From contig OZ025753.1 of assembly GCA_964019335.1 (NCBI GenBank), positions 1 through 64,000 on the forward strand: DNA of 64,000 nt. The letters are read 5' to 3'. Made by a program: the position numbers and the translations under genes. Source of the stretch: Diplonema japonicum (Eukaryota > Euglenozoa > Diplonemea > Diplonemida > Diplonemidae). How positions within the stretch are numbered: the first letter of the stretch is position 1; each line of letters starts with the position of its first letter. This document shows, piece after piece, positions 48,532-59,165 of the stretch. Below the pieces are notes generated by a model. That model saw only the letters and a program-made list of their open reading frames with translations, was not told where the DNA came from and searched no databases.

Positions 48532-51504
48532 ATGAACGGTCTTCGGGGCATGTTGCTGCTGGCAGCCCTCCTCGCAAGCAGTGCTGCGGCACCACTCAGT
48601 CGCATTGGAGGCATCGATGTCATGGGTGATTTCACCGACGTGCAAACGATAGGGAACATCGCTTACGTTGCAAGCGGGGCCACGGGTCTCATGATATTCG
48701 ATGTCAGTAATGCGTCGTCGCCGAAGCTGCTGAGCAGCAGTGCTGATTGCATTGGGTGCAACACGACAGCTCAGTACGTGACTGTGGACGGCACAACGGC
48801 TTACGTGGTTCCTGTTCACTATTACGATACTCCCGGTCCCAGCTACACAGTGTTCGCGATTGTTGATGTGAGCACACCTTCGTCACCGAGGCAGCTGGGG
48901 GTTTACGAAATGGAATATAAGTACTATCCCAATTGTCGCATTTTCGTTTCAGGTAGTACTTTTTGGAACTATGTGTTTGCACCGAATCTTTTTGGTACTA
49001 TCGATGTGGTGGATGTGAGCACACCGTCGTCGCCCAGCTTGGTGAAAAGGATTGACCTTGGGTTCAGAGGAGGGGTCCGCAGTAGTTACTACATTGCTGG
49101 GGGGACGCTCTTCGCGTATTCTAAGGCCGTCCTGCACTTCATCGACGTGTCAACCCCATCAGTTCCTGGGCCGCCTCGCAAGATGTACACTAAAAATTTT
49201 GATAACCCTCTGTTCAGTGTTGTTGGGTCTCATCTCTATGTGTATTATGGGGGGGGAGCGAGTGTCACCATCATCGACTTTTCTATACGTGGTTCCGAAA
49301 GGCAGATAGGTACCTTTGGTGTTATCTTCTGGGCCACATCTTTCTCCGTGTCGGGGAATACAGCTTATTTAGGGAGCAAGGATGGTCTTTATATTTATGA
49401 CATTACCCGCCCATCCACACCAGTGGGAAGCTCTTTGAATGCTGTATCAGCCCTCTCTGTGTCTGGGACGAAGGTCTTTGCTGGGGTTCTTCGTAGTCTG
49501 GTGGTCTTCGATGTGAGCGATCCCTCTTCACCTCAACCTGTGAATGACTTCCACGCGAGAGATATGATGATGGGTCTTGAGCTCTTTGGTTCGATGGCAG
49601 CTGTTGCTACTTCAAGAGACTTAAGCAACTTGACCATGCAAACCTACGATGTTCGTGATGCGTCTTCCCCGCAAGAGCTGAGCAGTCTTCTGGTCAGTAA
49701 GAATGGACTTGCGACCAACTTCCTTGCTCTGTCAGGAACGACAGTGTACTTGCCATTCGTGGAAGGAGGATATGTTATTAGTGGTGTTCAAACTGTCAGT
49801 GTGAGCGACCCATCTAAGCCCACTGTCTTGGGGACGTACACGGCAAATGACACGAATTATGTTTACATTGCGGTTGATGGAACAACAGCTTATGCCATTA
49901 ATGAGGGATACAAGGAAGGCTTTATGGATATCATCGATGCAAGCGTTCCATCATCACCTTCCTTGTTGGGCACCTTTCGGTACAATGGCGCCCGTGGAAA
50001 TGGAGGCGATGTTAATGGTGTAACTGTCAACAATGGCTTTGCTTACATTATCACCACATCCACCACCAACACTTCCCTTTGCATTGTCGATGTGCACCAT
50101 CCGCAGTCACCCACTCTGTTCACCACCTTAGAGGACCTGCCCTGTGAGGGAACAGAAACAGTCACTTCCATAGCCATGCATGGAACCACTGTCTACTATT
50201 CGTGTTATGGAATCTTTGGCATCATCGACATCAAAGATGCATCGTCGCCTTCACCTCAGCTGATTGGGGGGTACACAGCACAGGTCTTTGACTTCATTGT
50301 TGACGGGAACACGGTCTATCTTGCCTCTTATGCTCAGCTTCTCGTTCTCGATGTGAGCAGACCGTCGTCTCCACAGCTTGTGGACAGCCACTTCATCCCC
50401 GCCGCTCTTTTACGCGTCCACATCTCCGGATTTCAAAGAAATTTCGCAACCCACACTCCTCTTCTCGCTGTTTCAGGTGGGAGGGTTTACGTAGCCAGCT
50501 ACGGGCTTTATGTTTTTGGAAAGCTCACTCCAACAGCGGCACCCACATCGGCACCTCCAACAGCACCACCCACATCGGCACCACCCACATCGGCACCTCC
50601 AACAGCACCACCCACATCAGCACCGCCCACTTCGGCACCTCCAACAGCACCACCCACATCAGCACCACCCACATCGGCACCTCCAACAGCACCACCCACA
50701 TCAGCACCGCCCACTTCGGCACCTCCAACAGCACCACCAACATCAACACCACCCACTTCGGCACCTCCAACAGCACCACCCACATCAACACCACCCACTT
50801 CGGCACCTCCAACAGCACCACCCACATCAACACCACCCACTTCGGCACCTCCAACAGCACCACCCACATCAGCACCGCCCACTTCGGCACCTCCAACAGC
50901 ACCACCCACATCAGCACCACCCACATCGGCACCTCCAACAGCACCACCCACATCAGCACCGCCCACTTCGGCACCTCCAACAGCACCACCCACATCAACA
51001 CCACCCACTTCGGCACCTCCAACAGCACCACCCACATCAGCACCACCCACATCGGCACCTCCAACAGCACCACCCACATCAGCACCGCCCACTTCGGCAC
51101 CTCCAACAGCACCACCCACATCAACACCACCCACTTCGGCACCTCCAACAGCACCACCCACATCGGCACACTCAACAGCACCACCCACATCAGCACCCTC
51201 AACGGCACCACCAACATCGGCACCTCCAACAGCACCACCCACTTCGGCACCCTCAACAGCGCCACCCACATCAGGACCCTCAACACCAGTACCGGACGGA
51301 ACACCAGCACCCAGTGAGAACAGCAATGACACATTGAAGATTGTGGCTATTGTAGCTGTACTTTCCCTTGTTATTGTGATTGCCATCGGCGTTGCTTGTG
51401 TATGTGAAGACAAAATAAAAATAAAAATAAAGGGATCCGAATCCCTTTGTTTGGGCGGTGAGGGGGGGTGTTTGGGCTCCAAAAAAAAAAAAGAAATACT
51501 GTAA
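48532..51504 (+). CDS. LVIVD family copy A5: LVIVD-repeat protein with greatly expanded Pro/Thr stalk, 990 aa, intact
   Basis: Same start, signal peptide and LVIVD-repeat head as A3, with essentially no change over the first ~660 residues. The stalk is built of a 14-residue unit (PTSAPPTAPPTSAP and the variant with STP), about 15 copies, encoded at about 50530-51180, before the common end SGPSTPVPDGTPAPSENSND, the TM helix and Lys-rich tail. The tail again reads into the tail repeat (GSESLCLGGEGG). Such Pro/Thr arrays in other eukaryotes are heavily O-glycosylated, extended stalks. The head is therefore probably held further from the membrane than in A3. The gene is open throughout. Confidence 0.9.
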   Translation: MNGLRGMLLLAALLASSAAAPLSRIGGIDVMGDFTDVQTIGNIAYVASGATGLMIFDVSNASSPKLLSSSADCIGCNTTAQYVTVDGTTAYVVPVHYYDTPGPSYTVFAIVDVSTPSSPRQLGVYEMEYKYYPNCRIFVSGSTFWNYVFAPNLFGTIDVVDVSTPSSPSLVKRIDLGFRGGVRSSYYIAGGTLFAYSKAVLHFIDVSTPSVPGPPRKMYTKNFDNPLFSVVGSHLYVYYGGGASVTIIDFSIRGSERQIGTFGVIFWATSFSVSGNTAYLGSKDGLYIYDITRPSTPVGSSLNAVSALSVSGTKVFAGVLRSLVVFDVSDPSSPQPVNDFHARDMMMGLELFGSMAAVATSRDLSNLTMQTYDVRDASSPQELSSLLVSKNGLATNFLALSGTTVYLPFVEGGYVISGVQTVSVSDPSKPTVLGTYTANDTNYVYIAVDGTTAYAINEGYKEGFMDIIDASVPSSPSLLGTFRYNGARGNGGDVNGVTVNNGFAYIITTSTTNTSLCIVDVHHPQSPTLFTTLEDLPCEGTETVTSIAMHGTTVYYSCYGIFGIIDIKDASSPSPQLIGGYTAQVFDFIVDGNTVYLASYAQLLVLDVSRPSSPQLVDSHFIPAALLRVHISGFQRNFATHTPLLAVSGGRVYVASYGLYVFGKLTPTAAPTSAPPTAPPTSAPPTSAPPTAPPTSAPPTSAPPTAPPTSAPPTSAPPTAPPTSAPPTSAPPTAPPTSTPPTSAPPTAPPTSTPPTSAPPTAPPTSTPPTSAPPTAPPTSAPPTSAPPTAPPTSAPPTSAPPTAPPTSAPPTSAPPTAPPTSTPPTSAPPTAPPTSAPPTSAPPTAPPTSAPPTSAPPTAPPTSTPPTSAPPTAPPTSAHSTAPPTSAPSTAPPTSAPPTAPPTSAPSTAPPTSGPSTPVPDGTPAPSENSNDTLKIVAIVAVLSLVIVIAIGVACVCEDKIKIKIKGSESLCLGGEGGCLGSKKKKEIL
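50530..51180 (+). repeat. 42-bp tandem minisatellite encoding the A5 stalk
   Basis: About 15 units of 42 bp built from ACATCAGCACCGCCCACTTC and GGCACCTCCAACAGCACCAC. Two variants differ by AGCACC versus AACACC. Nearly stop-free in several frames on both strands, which explains long antisense readings that are not genes. Confidence 0.9.
51425..51494 (+). repeat. Tail repeat within the 3' end of A5
   Basis: Same as 42362-42432 with GGGATCC in place of GGGGTCC. Confidence 0.65.
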
Positions 51505-52400
51505 AACGAAAAACTCCCGGACGGAAAAATGTCCGAGTTTTTTTGGTGTGTCCGGGAATTTTTCCGTCCGGGAGTTTTTTTTGTAAGGTCGTCAGGGGGC
51601 CTGGTCCACTACCACCTGCGTACTGGCCTGGGCTGCAAACGGCAGCGCGAAGAAACCCCCACCGAACCACTGGGTTCCCTTTCTGCATCTTTGTCCTCCC
51701 TTGCTGCACCTGAGGCAATAAGCTTGTCGAGCCTTCGGGTGGCCCACTATTTATAACCTTTCTTAATAGATGCTTTACAGCATTCAACCCAATATCCATC
51801 GGTTGAACCATGTATGTGAGCCCAGGGGGACAAAAGCAATGTGCACGTTTGCGCCTGCGAACCACTCTACGAACCCATAGGCATAGGTCGTGTGAGAGTT
51901 GTGGTCGCCGACAAGCAGCAGAATCGGCCCGTTCGGCAAAAGCATGGGAATCGATGATTTTATAGCAAAAAGGGAGAAACAGCTCCGTAGCCGAGATACC
52001 GCGTGTATCATAATTAGCCCAATGATTGGGCGATGCCGTTAGGCTCCATTCGGTGGGCGGGTGCTTGACCGGGGCACGGATAATCCCTGCCGGTTGCGTT
52101 TCCGCTTTGCCTTTGTATTTAAGTTGCGGATGCAACTCATCCAGCCAAGGAAACAGCCAGCTGTTCGGTTATAGCCCGTTTTGTCCCCCAAGCCACGGAA
52201 CGACCTTAGCACCCCTTTTCGTTTTGGTTTTTAACTCTGTATTCCAAACCAATTCCGGCCTTACTTTATGGGTGTCGATTATGGACCTGAATTCGATGGT
52301 GGATTGCCATTGCAGACGAGGTTTACGTGCTGGCCGACATTTAACGGGGGATTTATTGTCACATAGGAGGGTCCTTCCACTGTCCTTTGCTTGACAAAAT
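51495..52400 (-). mobile_element. Pogo-like DNA transposon remnant, copy 2
   Basis: Duplicate of 42433-43340 with a few base changes. The minus strand reads PILLLVGDHNSHTTY, GFVEWFAGANVHIAFVPLG and, in another frame, TYMVQPMDIGLNAVKHL. The subterminal inverted repeat at 51510-51580 is retained. Confidence 0.68.
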
Positions 52401-52913
52401 GAAAAAAAAAGAACTCAGGTGGATTTGCCCTTAAACGCATCACCTTTTTAATTTAAATTGGGATTCTGAGTCTGAAAAGTAAATACCCCACACCACAGTA
52501 TTGCAAAGCGAAGAAGAAGAAGGTGCCGGTCAGTGAGGATGAAGCTCTGGCAGATTTCGGTGACACGAACGCCTGCGAAGACGACTACAGTGTTGCTGCT
52601 TAGGGTGCTGCAGTTTGACTCTGTCTAAGCCCACCGGCAAGCCCCCCGACGAGCCCACCGACTAACCCCCACCGACTAGCCGTCTACCTAGCAGCAAGCC
52701 CTTTTAATCTATTTCTTCGCTTCTATATTCTAACTTAAAACCATTTCAGCTACCTAGCAGCAAGCTAATCAAAAGGCAGCAGGAAGAAATCAAGTGTAAA
52801 CAAATAGAAAGAAAAAAAAAAAAAAAAAAGGAAAGAAAGAAAAAATAACATAAACCCCAACAACCCTCTTCCCCCCATGTGCATTAATAAAAAAAAAAAA
52901 AAAAAAAAAAAAA

Positions 52914-53630
52914 AATAGCTATTTACTGCCAACAAGTAATGACTTTACCGTTACCTCGAGGTTCCGCATTTTACCGTCGAGGGCCCGCAAGGCCAGAGAT
53001 GGTAAAATGCGGAACCGAGAGGTCGGTAAAGCATTACTTGGCGGTAGGTAAGTGGTTTTATTTCACGACACTCTGAAATTACTTCACCACGAGGGGCACA
53101 ACAGGGTGACAAGGGGTACAATAAGAGAGGGGTTACAAAGGTTACAATACAAGTTGTTTTTCCTCCTTTGTTGACTAAGAGCTGCCGCTGTCGCTGGCAT
53201 TGCCACTGTCACCATCTCTAATCAGGCCTTCCCATACCTGGCGCGGTTTTCTGCTTCGGTATTTTGAAGTCATTTGGGGAGCTTGGGTAAGCTGACTAAG
53301 TTACCCTTACCCACAGAAGAGTTACCCCCAGAAACTGGGAACAAGGCCTAGCCAAAAGTGGGCAAATTGAGAGGAAAAAGTAGTCCAACTTGGAACTGAG
53401 CCGAGGCAAAAGTTGGTCAGTTAGAGAGGGAAACTAGCAAACTGAGAGGAAAAAGTAGCCCCACTGGGAACCGAACCGAGGCAAAAATTGGCCTACCGAG
53501 GCATATTATTTAACGGAAACCCCCTATTACTTCACGGAAAACAGGCCATTATTTCACCGTGAAGTAATGAGATTTAGCGTGAAGTAATGGGCCCCCCAGT
53601 GCGTGAAGTAATTTCTGAAGAGTGAAATAA
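52914..53630 (+). mobile_element. Non-autonomous element of the LINE1 type, recent insertion
   Basis: Starts AATAGCTATTTACTGCC with a large palindrome (52924-53050), then GTAAGTGGTTTTATTTCACG and about 570 nt without coding signal, and ends GAAGAGTGAAATAAA in an A run. The duplicate locus near 43745 lacks it: GTGCATTAAT then A-rich directly before GCCATTAGCCAACTGTGG. The insertion is therefore younger than the segmental duplication and its ends are defined by comparison. Internal features: a direct repeat at about 53365-53485 (GAGAGGAAAAAGTAG...CCGAGGCAAAA) and several copies of GTGAAGTAAT near the 3' end. Confidence 0.8.
52924..53050 (+). promoter_or_regulatory. Palindromic 5' leader of the 52914 element
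   Basis: CAAGTAATG...CTTTACCG...CCTC...GGTTCCGCATTTTACC pairs with GGTAAAATGCGGAACC...GAGG...CGGTAAAG...CATTACTTG. Arms are about 55 nt with small bulges. Position and outer sequence (CTGCC...GGCGGTAGGTAAGT) match the LINE1 leader, but most of the stem sequence is different on both arms. Confidence 0.85.
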
Positions 53631-53725
53631 AAAAAAAAAAAAAAGAAAAAAAAAGGAATCCCGAGGATTGGCAACCAAAGGAGGAAGAAAAAAAAAAAAA
53701 AAAAAAAAAGAAAGAAAAAAAAAAG
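53631..53725. other. A-rich tract with a 33-nt unique insert
   Basis: A runs interrupted by GGAATCCCGAGGATTGGCAA...GGAGGAAG (about 53655-53688), which is not in the duplicate locus. It belongs to the same insertion event or a second one. Confidence 0.5.
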
Positions 53726-53890
53726 CCATTAGCCAACTGTGGAAAGAGAATACCCATGTCACAAAGGTGCTAGAACAATAACACAGGCCGACACGAAAGC
53801 ATACGAACGTCTCAACACACTTCCGTTGGCTCCACACAGCCCAGCTGGGTGGGGTCGGCCTGGCTAGACCAAGAGGAGGTGGAATTTAAA
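53726..53890 (-). mobile_element. LINE3-head-like short element, diverged family, copy 2
   Basis: Duplicate of 43752-43930, differing by a few bases. Confidence 0.62.
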
Positions 53891-54089
53891 AAAAAAAAAA
53901 GAAAAAAAAAAATCTGGGAAGGTTTTCAATGACTAATAATTTTGAACTTTAAAGCTATTTCATCACCCCCCCCCCCCCCCCCCCCTCCCCAAGGGAAAAG
54001 CCCATAATTCTTCATTTTTCTTTTTTTTAAAAAGGGAGCATCATAAGGTAGGGACGCCTTCTAACCATTTAATTTCCTATCATTATTTG

Positions 54090-54310
54090 TGTCTGGCGGT
54101 GGGGATAATGTGGATATATAAAGAAGTAAATCAGATGTGTTGTTCGCTGTTGACCTCCTCGTGGGAGAAGCAGATGCTCTGGGTGACGAACAGGCAGCAA
54201 ACTACACGGGCTCAGAATCTTAGTTACCCGGGACGCCCCTGGCTGGGTTGAGCTGCACACCGCACACATCACGCCGCGGAACGCAGAAGAAGCTGCAGCT
54301 CGGCTGAGGT
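54090..54310 (+). repeat. Interspersed repeat R1, copy 4
   Basis: Duplicate of 44130-44350 with few substitutions. Confidence 0.68.
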
Positions 54311-55394
54311 GCGCTGAAACTGAGAACCTACCCCCCACCACAGCAGCCGACCAATCAGATGCAGCAGTGTGAATAAAATAAAAAGGAAAAGCCCCCTGAA
54401 CAAACTTTTACTCGACCTGATGCGACTCGCAACCGGTTCACCTGGGAGGGACGACTGGAACAACAAAAAGCTCGTGCCGACCTACCTCGAACTACCCGAA
54501 GAACCCCACCCCATCTGCCGATAGAAATGCAGCGACGCAGAAGGGTAGCAACACAAAATAGACCCCCCCCCCCCCCCCCACCACGCTGCACACTTAACTC
54601 CAAATAGTGTTGCAACCAAAGCCCCATTTTTTAGGCGTCCTGTCACATACCGCAGGTACCCTTAAATGTCTCTTTTTTTCTTTTTTTTCTTTTCTTTTTT
54701 TATTCTTTCATTTTTTCTGTACTTCATTGGTAAAATTCCGCTCGTGCGCACAAACAAAACGAATCCAACGAGCGATAATGTCAAGGGTTGAGTTCGATCC
54801 TGACCGTCCCGGCTCCACCCTCTCATAGTTTCACGAGGGGCGCTCCTTTTGTCGTTGTTAGACCTTAGGGTGAGCTGTCTCATCACCCCCCCTCCTCCCC
54901 TCCTCCCCTCTCAAAAGGCGAAAAGCCACAACAATGCTCAATTCTTCAATTTTTAAACTTTTTTCATCACCCCCCCCCCCCCTCCTCCCCTCGGTTTGGC
55001 ACACATAAGGGTTAATGCTTTACCCCCTCTCCCACTCCCCTTTTTATCACCTCTCTGTTTCCTGTTATTTTGTTTTTCAGTGGGGTGGTTTCCCCATCCT
55101 GGGGGGGTGGGGGAACTGGAAAAAAGAAACCCCCACTTATATCTTCATCAGTACAAAACGCCTGGAGGCATTTGTGATTGTGATTCCCTACGCCGAATCT
55201 TGTCCCCTGAAAAGAATATGACTTTTTTTCATTCTTTTAAAAGCCATTCTCTCTCAAACACCTTTTTCTTCAATCATCATTATCATTCCTCCCTGGAGGA
55301 GTTGCGAGATATGTCCGAAACTGAGAGATACCTAGTACTGACCATACCCTTCCCCTTTTTACGTCTCTGGGAGCTTGCATGTTAATTTGAATTC
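54311..55394. other. Spacer, duplicate of 44351-45379
   Basis: Same C runs and conserved block. An extra segment at 54632-54705 (GGCGTCCTGTCACATACCGC, AATGTCTC and T run) is absent from unit 1 and resembles 24662-24715. Confidence 0.6.
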
Positions 55395-55458
55395 TTGTTA
55401 AATGTTTGATTCTCACAGGCTCTGGTTTAGAAGAAAAAAAGAAAAAAAATACGAATAA

Positions 55459-57206
55459 ATGAACGGTCTTCGGGACATGTTGCTGCTGGCAGCCCTCCTC
55501 GCAAGCAGTGCTGCGGCACCACTCAGTCGCATTGGAGGCATCGATGCTCTCGGTGATGTCAACGACTGTTGATGTGAGCACACCTTCGTCACTGAGGCAG
55601 CTGGGGACTTACGAAACGGATGATGCTTCCCACTCTCGTGTTTTTATTTCAGGAAAGTATGCGTATTCACGTCAGCCGACACAGGATGATGGGATCCATG
55701 TGGTGGATGTGAGCACACCGTCGTCGCCCAGCTTGGTGACAAAGCTTGACACTGAGTTCAAGTGGAGCCTAGATGATTACTGCGTTGCTGGGACGTCTAT
55801 TCTCAATCTCCAGGCGTCCTGCAGCTCTACGACGTGACAACCCCGTACCTTCCTCAGACCTTGGGCAAGATGAACTTCAAAATCTATAATATCTATAGTC
55901 CCCCTCGGCTCAGTGTTTTTGGGTCTCATCTCTATGTGGCCGTCCACACCGGTACCAGTGCACTTTCACTTCTGTAACAAGCCTCTCTGTGTCTGGGACG
56001 AAGGTCGTTGCTGTGTTTTTTCGTAGTCTGGTGGTCTTCGATGTGAGCAATCCCTCTTCACCTCAACCTGTGGGTTGGCTAAAGCACGAGGGGAGATTAC
56101 ATAGGTGTTGAGCTATTTGGTTCGACGGCTCTAGTTGTCACGACGCCGCGTTATCGAAGCAACTTGACCATGCAAACGTACGATGTTCGTGATGTGTCTT
56201 CCCCGCAAGAGCTGGGCAGCCTTCTGGTCAGTGACCATCAGGTTCAGACCAACTTCCTTGCTCTGTCAGGAACAACAGTGTACTTGCCATACCAGGACTC
56301 TGCTGGTATTCAAACCGTCAGCGTGAGTGATTTATCTAAGCCCACTGTCTTGGGGACGTACAAGGAGAATGGCCCGAATTATGAAAACGTTGCGGTTGAT
56401 GGAACAACAGTTTATGCCACTAGCAATAACAAGGACATGGATATCATCGATGCAAGCGTTCCATCATCACCTTCCTTGTTGGGCACCTTTCAGTACAATG
56501 GCGACCGTCTACATGGTGTAACTATCAGCAATGGCTTTGCTTACATTTTCGCCACCACATACACCCCCACCGGATCCAACACTACCCTTTGCATTGTCGA
56601 GCACCATCCACAGTCACCCACTCTGTTCACCACCTTAGAAGACGTCCCTTGTGCGGGAAATATAGGCGATTTCATAGCCATGCATGGAACCACTGTCTAC
56701 TATTCGTGTTATGGAAGCTTTGGCATCATCGACATCAAAGATGCATCGTGGCCTTCACCTCAGCTGCTTGGGGAGTACACAGCACAGGTCTTTGACTTCG
56801 CTGTGGACGGGAACACGGTCTATCTTGCCTCTTATATTCAGCTTCTCGTTCTCGATGTGAGCACGCCGTCGTCTCCACAGCTTGTGGACAGCCACTTCAT
56901 CCCCGTCGCGTTTCAGGGCTTTCCTTCGCTGTTTCAGGTGGGAGGGTTTACTTCGCCAGCTACGGGCTTTATGTTTTTGGAAAGCTCACTCCAACAGCAC
57001 CACCCACATCGGCACCCACATCATCGCCCTCAACAGCACCTCAAACACCAGTACCCAGTGAGAACAGCAATGACACATGGAAGATTGTGGCTATTGTAGC
57101 GATTGTGACGGCACTTTCCCTTGTCATCGTGATTGCCATCGGTGTTGCTTGTGTATGTGAAGATGAAAAGAAGAATAAAAAAGAAATAAGAAGAAAGGAG
57201 AAGTGA
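55459..57206 (+). pseudogene. LVIVD family copy A6, pseudogene
   Basis: Shares with A4 the deletion that stops the frame after the signal peptide. A long central frame is open (about 56164-57000: LLVLDVSTPSSP, VDGNTVYLASYIQ). Near the end the stalk and TM (IVAIVAIVTALSLVIVIAIG) are in a different frame and end KKNKKEIRRKEK at the stop 57204-57206, without the tail repeat. This is therefore a view of the ancestral C-terminus. The 3' flank TGAGCCTCCTTTGGCTTATT is shared with A7. Confidence 0.85.
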
Positions 57207-57293
57207 TTTCTGAGCCTCCTTTGGCTTATTTCTTTTTATAATTTTTGGAGACCTCCAAAGCACAGTCCGGCACCAATCTAAGAACCACACCTC

Positions 57294-58905
57294 GTGGACC
57301 GGACGATGGGTGTGGCACCTTCATGTGAAGCGTGCAACTTCAATGCTCACATGTGCAACAAGCTTGGCCAAACCCTCAAGGCTACAGTTTGCAATGTGAC
57401 GAAGCTTAGCATCGCGACCCCGCGCCCAGAAGCGGCCGAGCCCACGGCAAGCTGCCCTTGCTCGAAGCGCAAGACCTCACATGCACATGAGGGACACGCT
57501 TGTGGCCTGGCAGCGGAGGTCATCGATGATGACGATGTGAAGGAGATACTGAACAGGGGCATGAAGTTCCGCCTCTCGACACACGCCCTCCTCTCTTCTC
57601 AAAGTCTCGAGGAAGACATCAATGGTTTCATCACTCAGAACTTTCGAAAACCTCCCGCCGCGAAAAAGGAATCCTTCCGGAAGGTCCTCCTCGCCAAAGC
57701 ACAAAACCTCCTCCATCCTCACACCCAGTCTCCGGTTTTCGACCCTTCGATCCCGGAGTTCATCAAGACAAAGCTTCGCAAACTCCAGGAGATCTATGTT
57801 TTCCTCCCCATTGACAAGAGCACGCACGACATCGGCGTCTGTTGCAAGGACCACTACCTCAAGATCTTGCACCAACAGCGACAGTCAAGCTTTCGAGCCG
57901 GTCTCGAGACCCTTGGACTCGATCTTCTCTGAGATAGCAGATCAGGCCAAGGCCTTCAACCTCGATTCCACGCGTCGCATGCCGTACCTTTACGGTACCC
58001 TGAAGCTACACAAAGACAAAGTGGGCTTCAGGTGGATCTCCGGTGTCTCCTCCACTGATGCACCCCCTGTGGTCCAGCCTACTACAAACAGCACGCAGGA
58101 AATCATGGAAAACCTGGTCGCAGCTAGTGGCGGTGCAACGGGCAACAAGACCAAGAAGCCCACAGCTGCCACCACAGCCCTCCACCTCGAACTGTCGTCC
58201 CTCCTGAAGGCTGTCCAACGCACGCTGCTGGCCAAAGATCTGGAAGGCAGGGCCAAGACTCACGGTCCCGACGGCATCCGACTAAAGCGGTACTGGATCG
58301 TCGACTCGGCCGAGAACGTAGCTGCGGACATCAAGCAGCAGTACGTGGCTTTCAAAAACCTGTCCCCTGCTACCTACGACTTCCGGGACATGTACACCAA
58401 CCTCGACCAAGAACGGCTGAAGGAGGGGGTTCGTACAGCAGCCCAAGAAGCGTTCGACTTTACCGGCAAGAACCTCACCCGTGGCAAGGACGAGAGCTCT
58501 TTCACGGACGCCGACGGGGACGACGTCTACACCCCGGAACGGATTCAAAAGCTCCTGGACCTCGTCGTTGACAACGCATATGTCGTGCAAGGCGGCCGTG
58601 CTGTTCGTCAAGTAAAAGGAATCCCCATGGGCGGGAATGCCTCCCCCGACCTGGCGAACCTGTTCTGCTACGCCGTGGAGGCCGCGTACATCGACAAACT
58701 CCTTGCCGAAGAGGACTGGGAGACCTTGAAGCGCTTCTGCAACCGACGACTTCCTGTTGTGGGAGCACTGCGCCACCTCCAGAGGATCTCTAGGAGGGGG
58801 GTTTGGGACGCAAGATACCTCGTCCCACCCCCCACCCCCACATTAATTTCACACCTGTCTCGACATGCCAAGCACTTCTCACCAGATAAGATGGAAGTGC
58901 TTTGA
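57294..58905 (+). pseudogene. Penelope-like retroelement fragment: CxC region and reverse transcriptase
   Basis: From CACATGTGCAACAAGCTTGG (57348) it matches 63581-64000. The first frame (to 57932) has SCPCSKRKTSHAHEGHACG and FITQNFRKPP...FVFDPSIPEF-type text; near 57880-57930 it shifts to a second frame with YLYGTLKLHK, FRWISG, YDFRDMYTNL and VKGIPMGGNASPDLANLF, the RT motifs of Penelope-like elements. The expected catalytic DD appears as TDDFLLWEH (GACGAC at 58745) in a third frame. The C-terminal part then ends abruptly near 58800. Dead and 5' truncated. Confidence 0.8.
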
Positions 58906-59165
58906 GATGCTGTGCCCGGTTGCCCAGGCACTTGTGACCCTTTTAAGGGCAGCCCACAAGATTTTGCAAACGTTGACACTTTTTTTTCTTCTTTTTCTTT
59001 TCTTCTTTCTTTTGATGTAATGACACACTGGGCTTGTGCAGCTTGTATTACCTAAGCAACAAAGCTGCTCGACTGTTTTGAGCATTGGAAAAAAAAAGAA
59101 AATGAGCATTGTGACTTTTCGCCTTTGGGAGGGAGGAAGGGTGTTGAATAAGCTAAAGAATTCTA
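58906..59165. other. Spacer
   Basis: T-rich patch 58980-59015. No gene recognised. Confidence 0.6.

Larger units (their letters stand above)
47979..56690. repeat. Segmental duplication, unit 2
   Basis: Near-identical to unit 1. Specific differences: stalk expansion in A5 (about 639 nt), extra text at 52700-52750 (including TAGCAGCAAGC duplicated on both sides), an insertion of about 0.8 kb at 52.9-53.7 kb, and small indels in C runs. Confidence 0.88.

Noticed and set aside
50530-51280. CRISPR-like array of regular repeats
   Set aside because: Units are contiguous without unique spacers and encode a protein stalk; the DNA is eukaryotic.
50508-51482. Long antisense and alternate-frame readings over the A5 stalk (Val/Gly-rich, His/Gln-rich, Trp/Val-rich)
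   Set aside because: The 42-bp repeat contains no stop in several frames, so these are shadows of the minisatellite.
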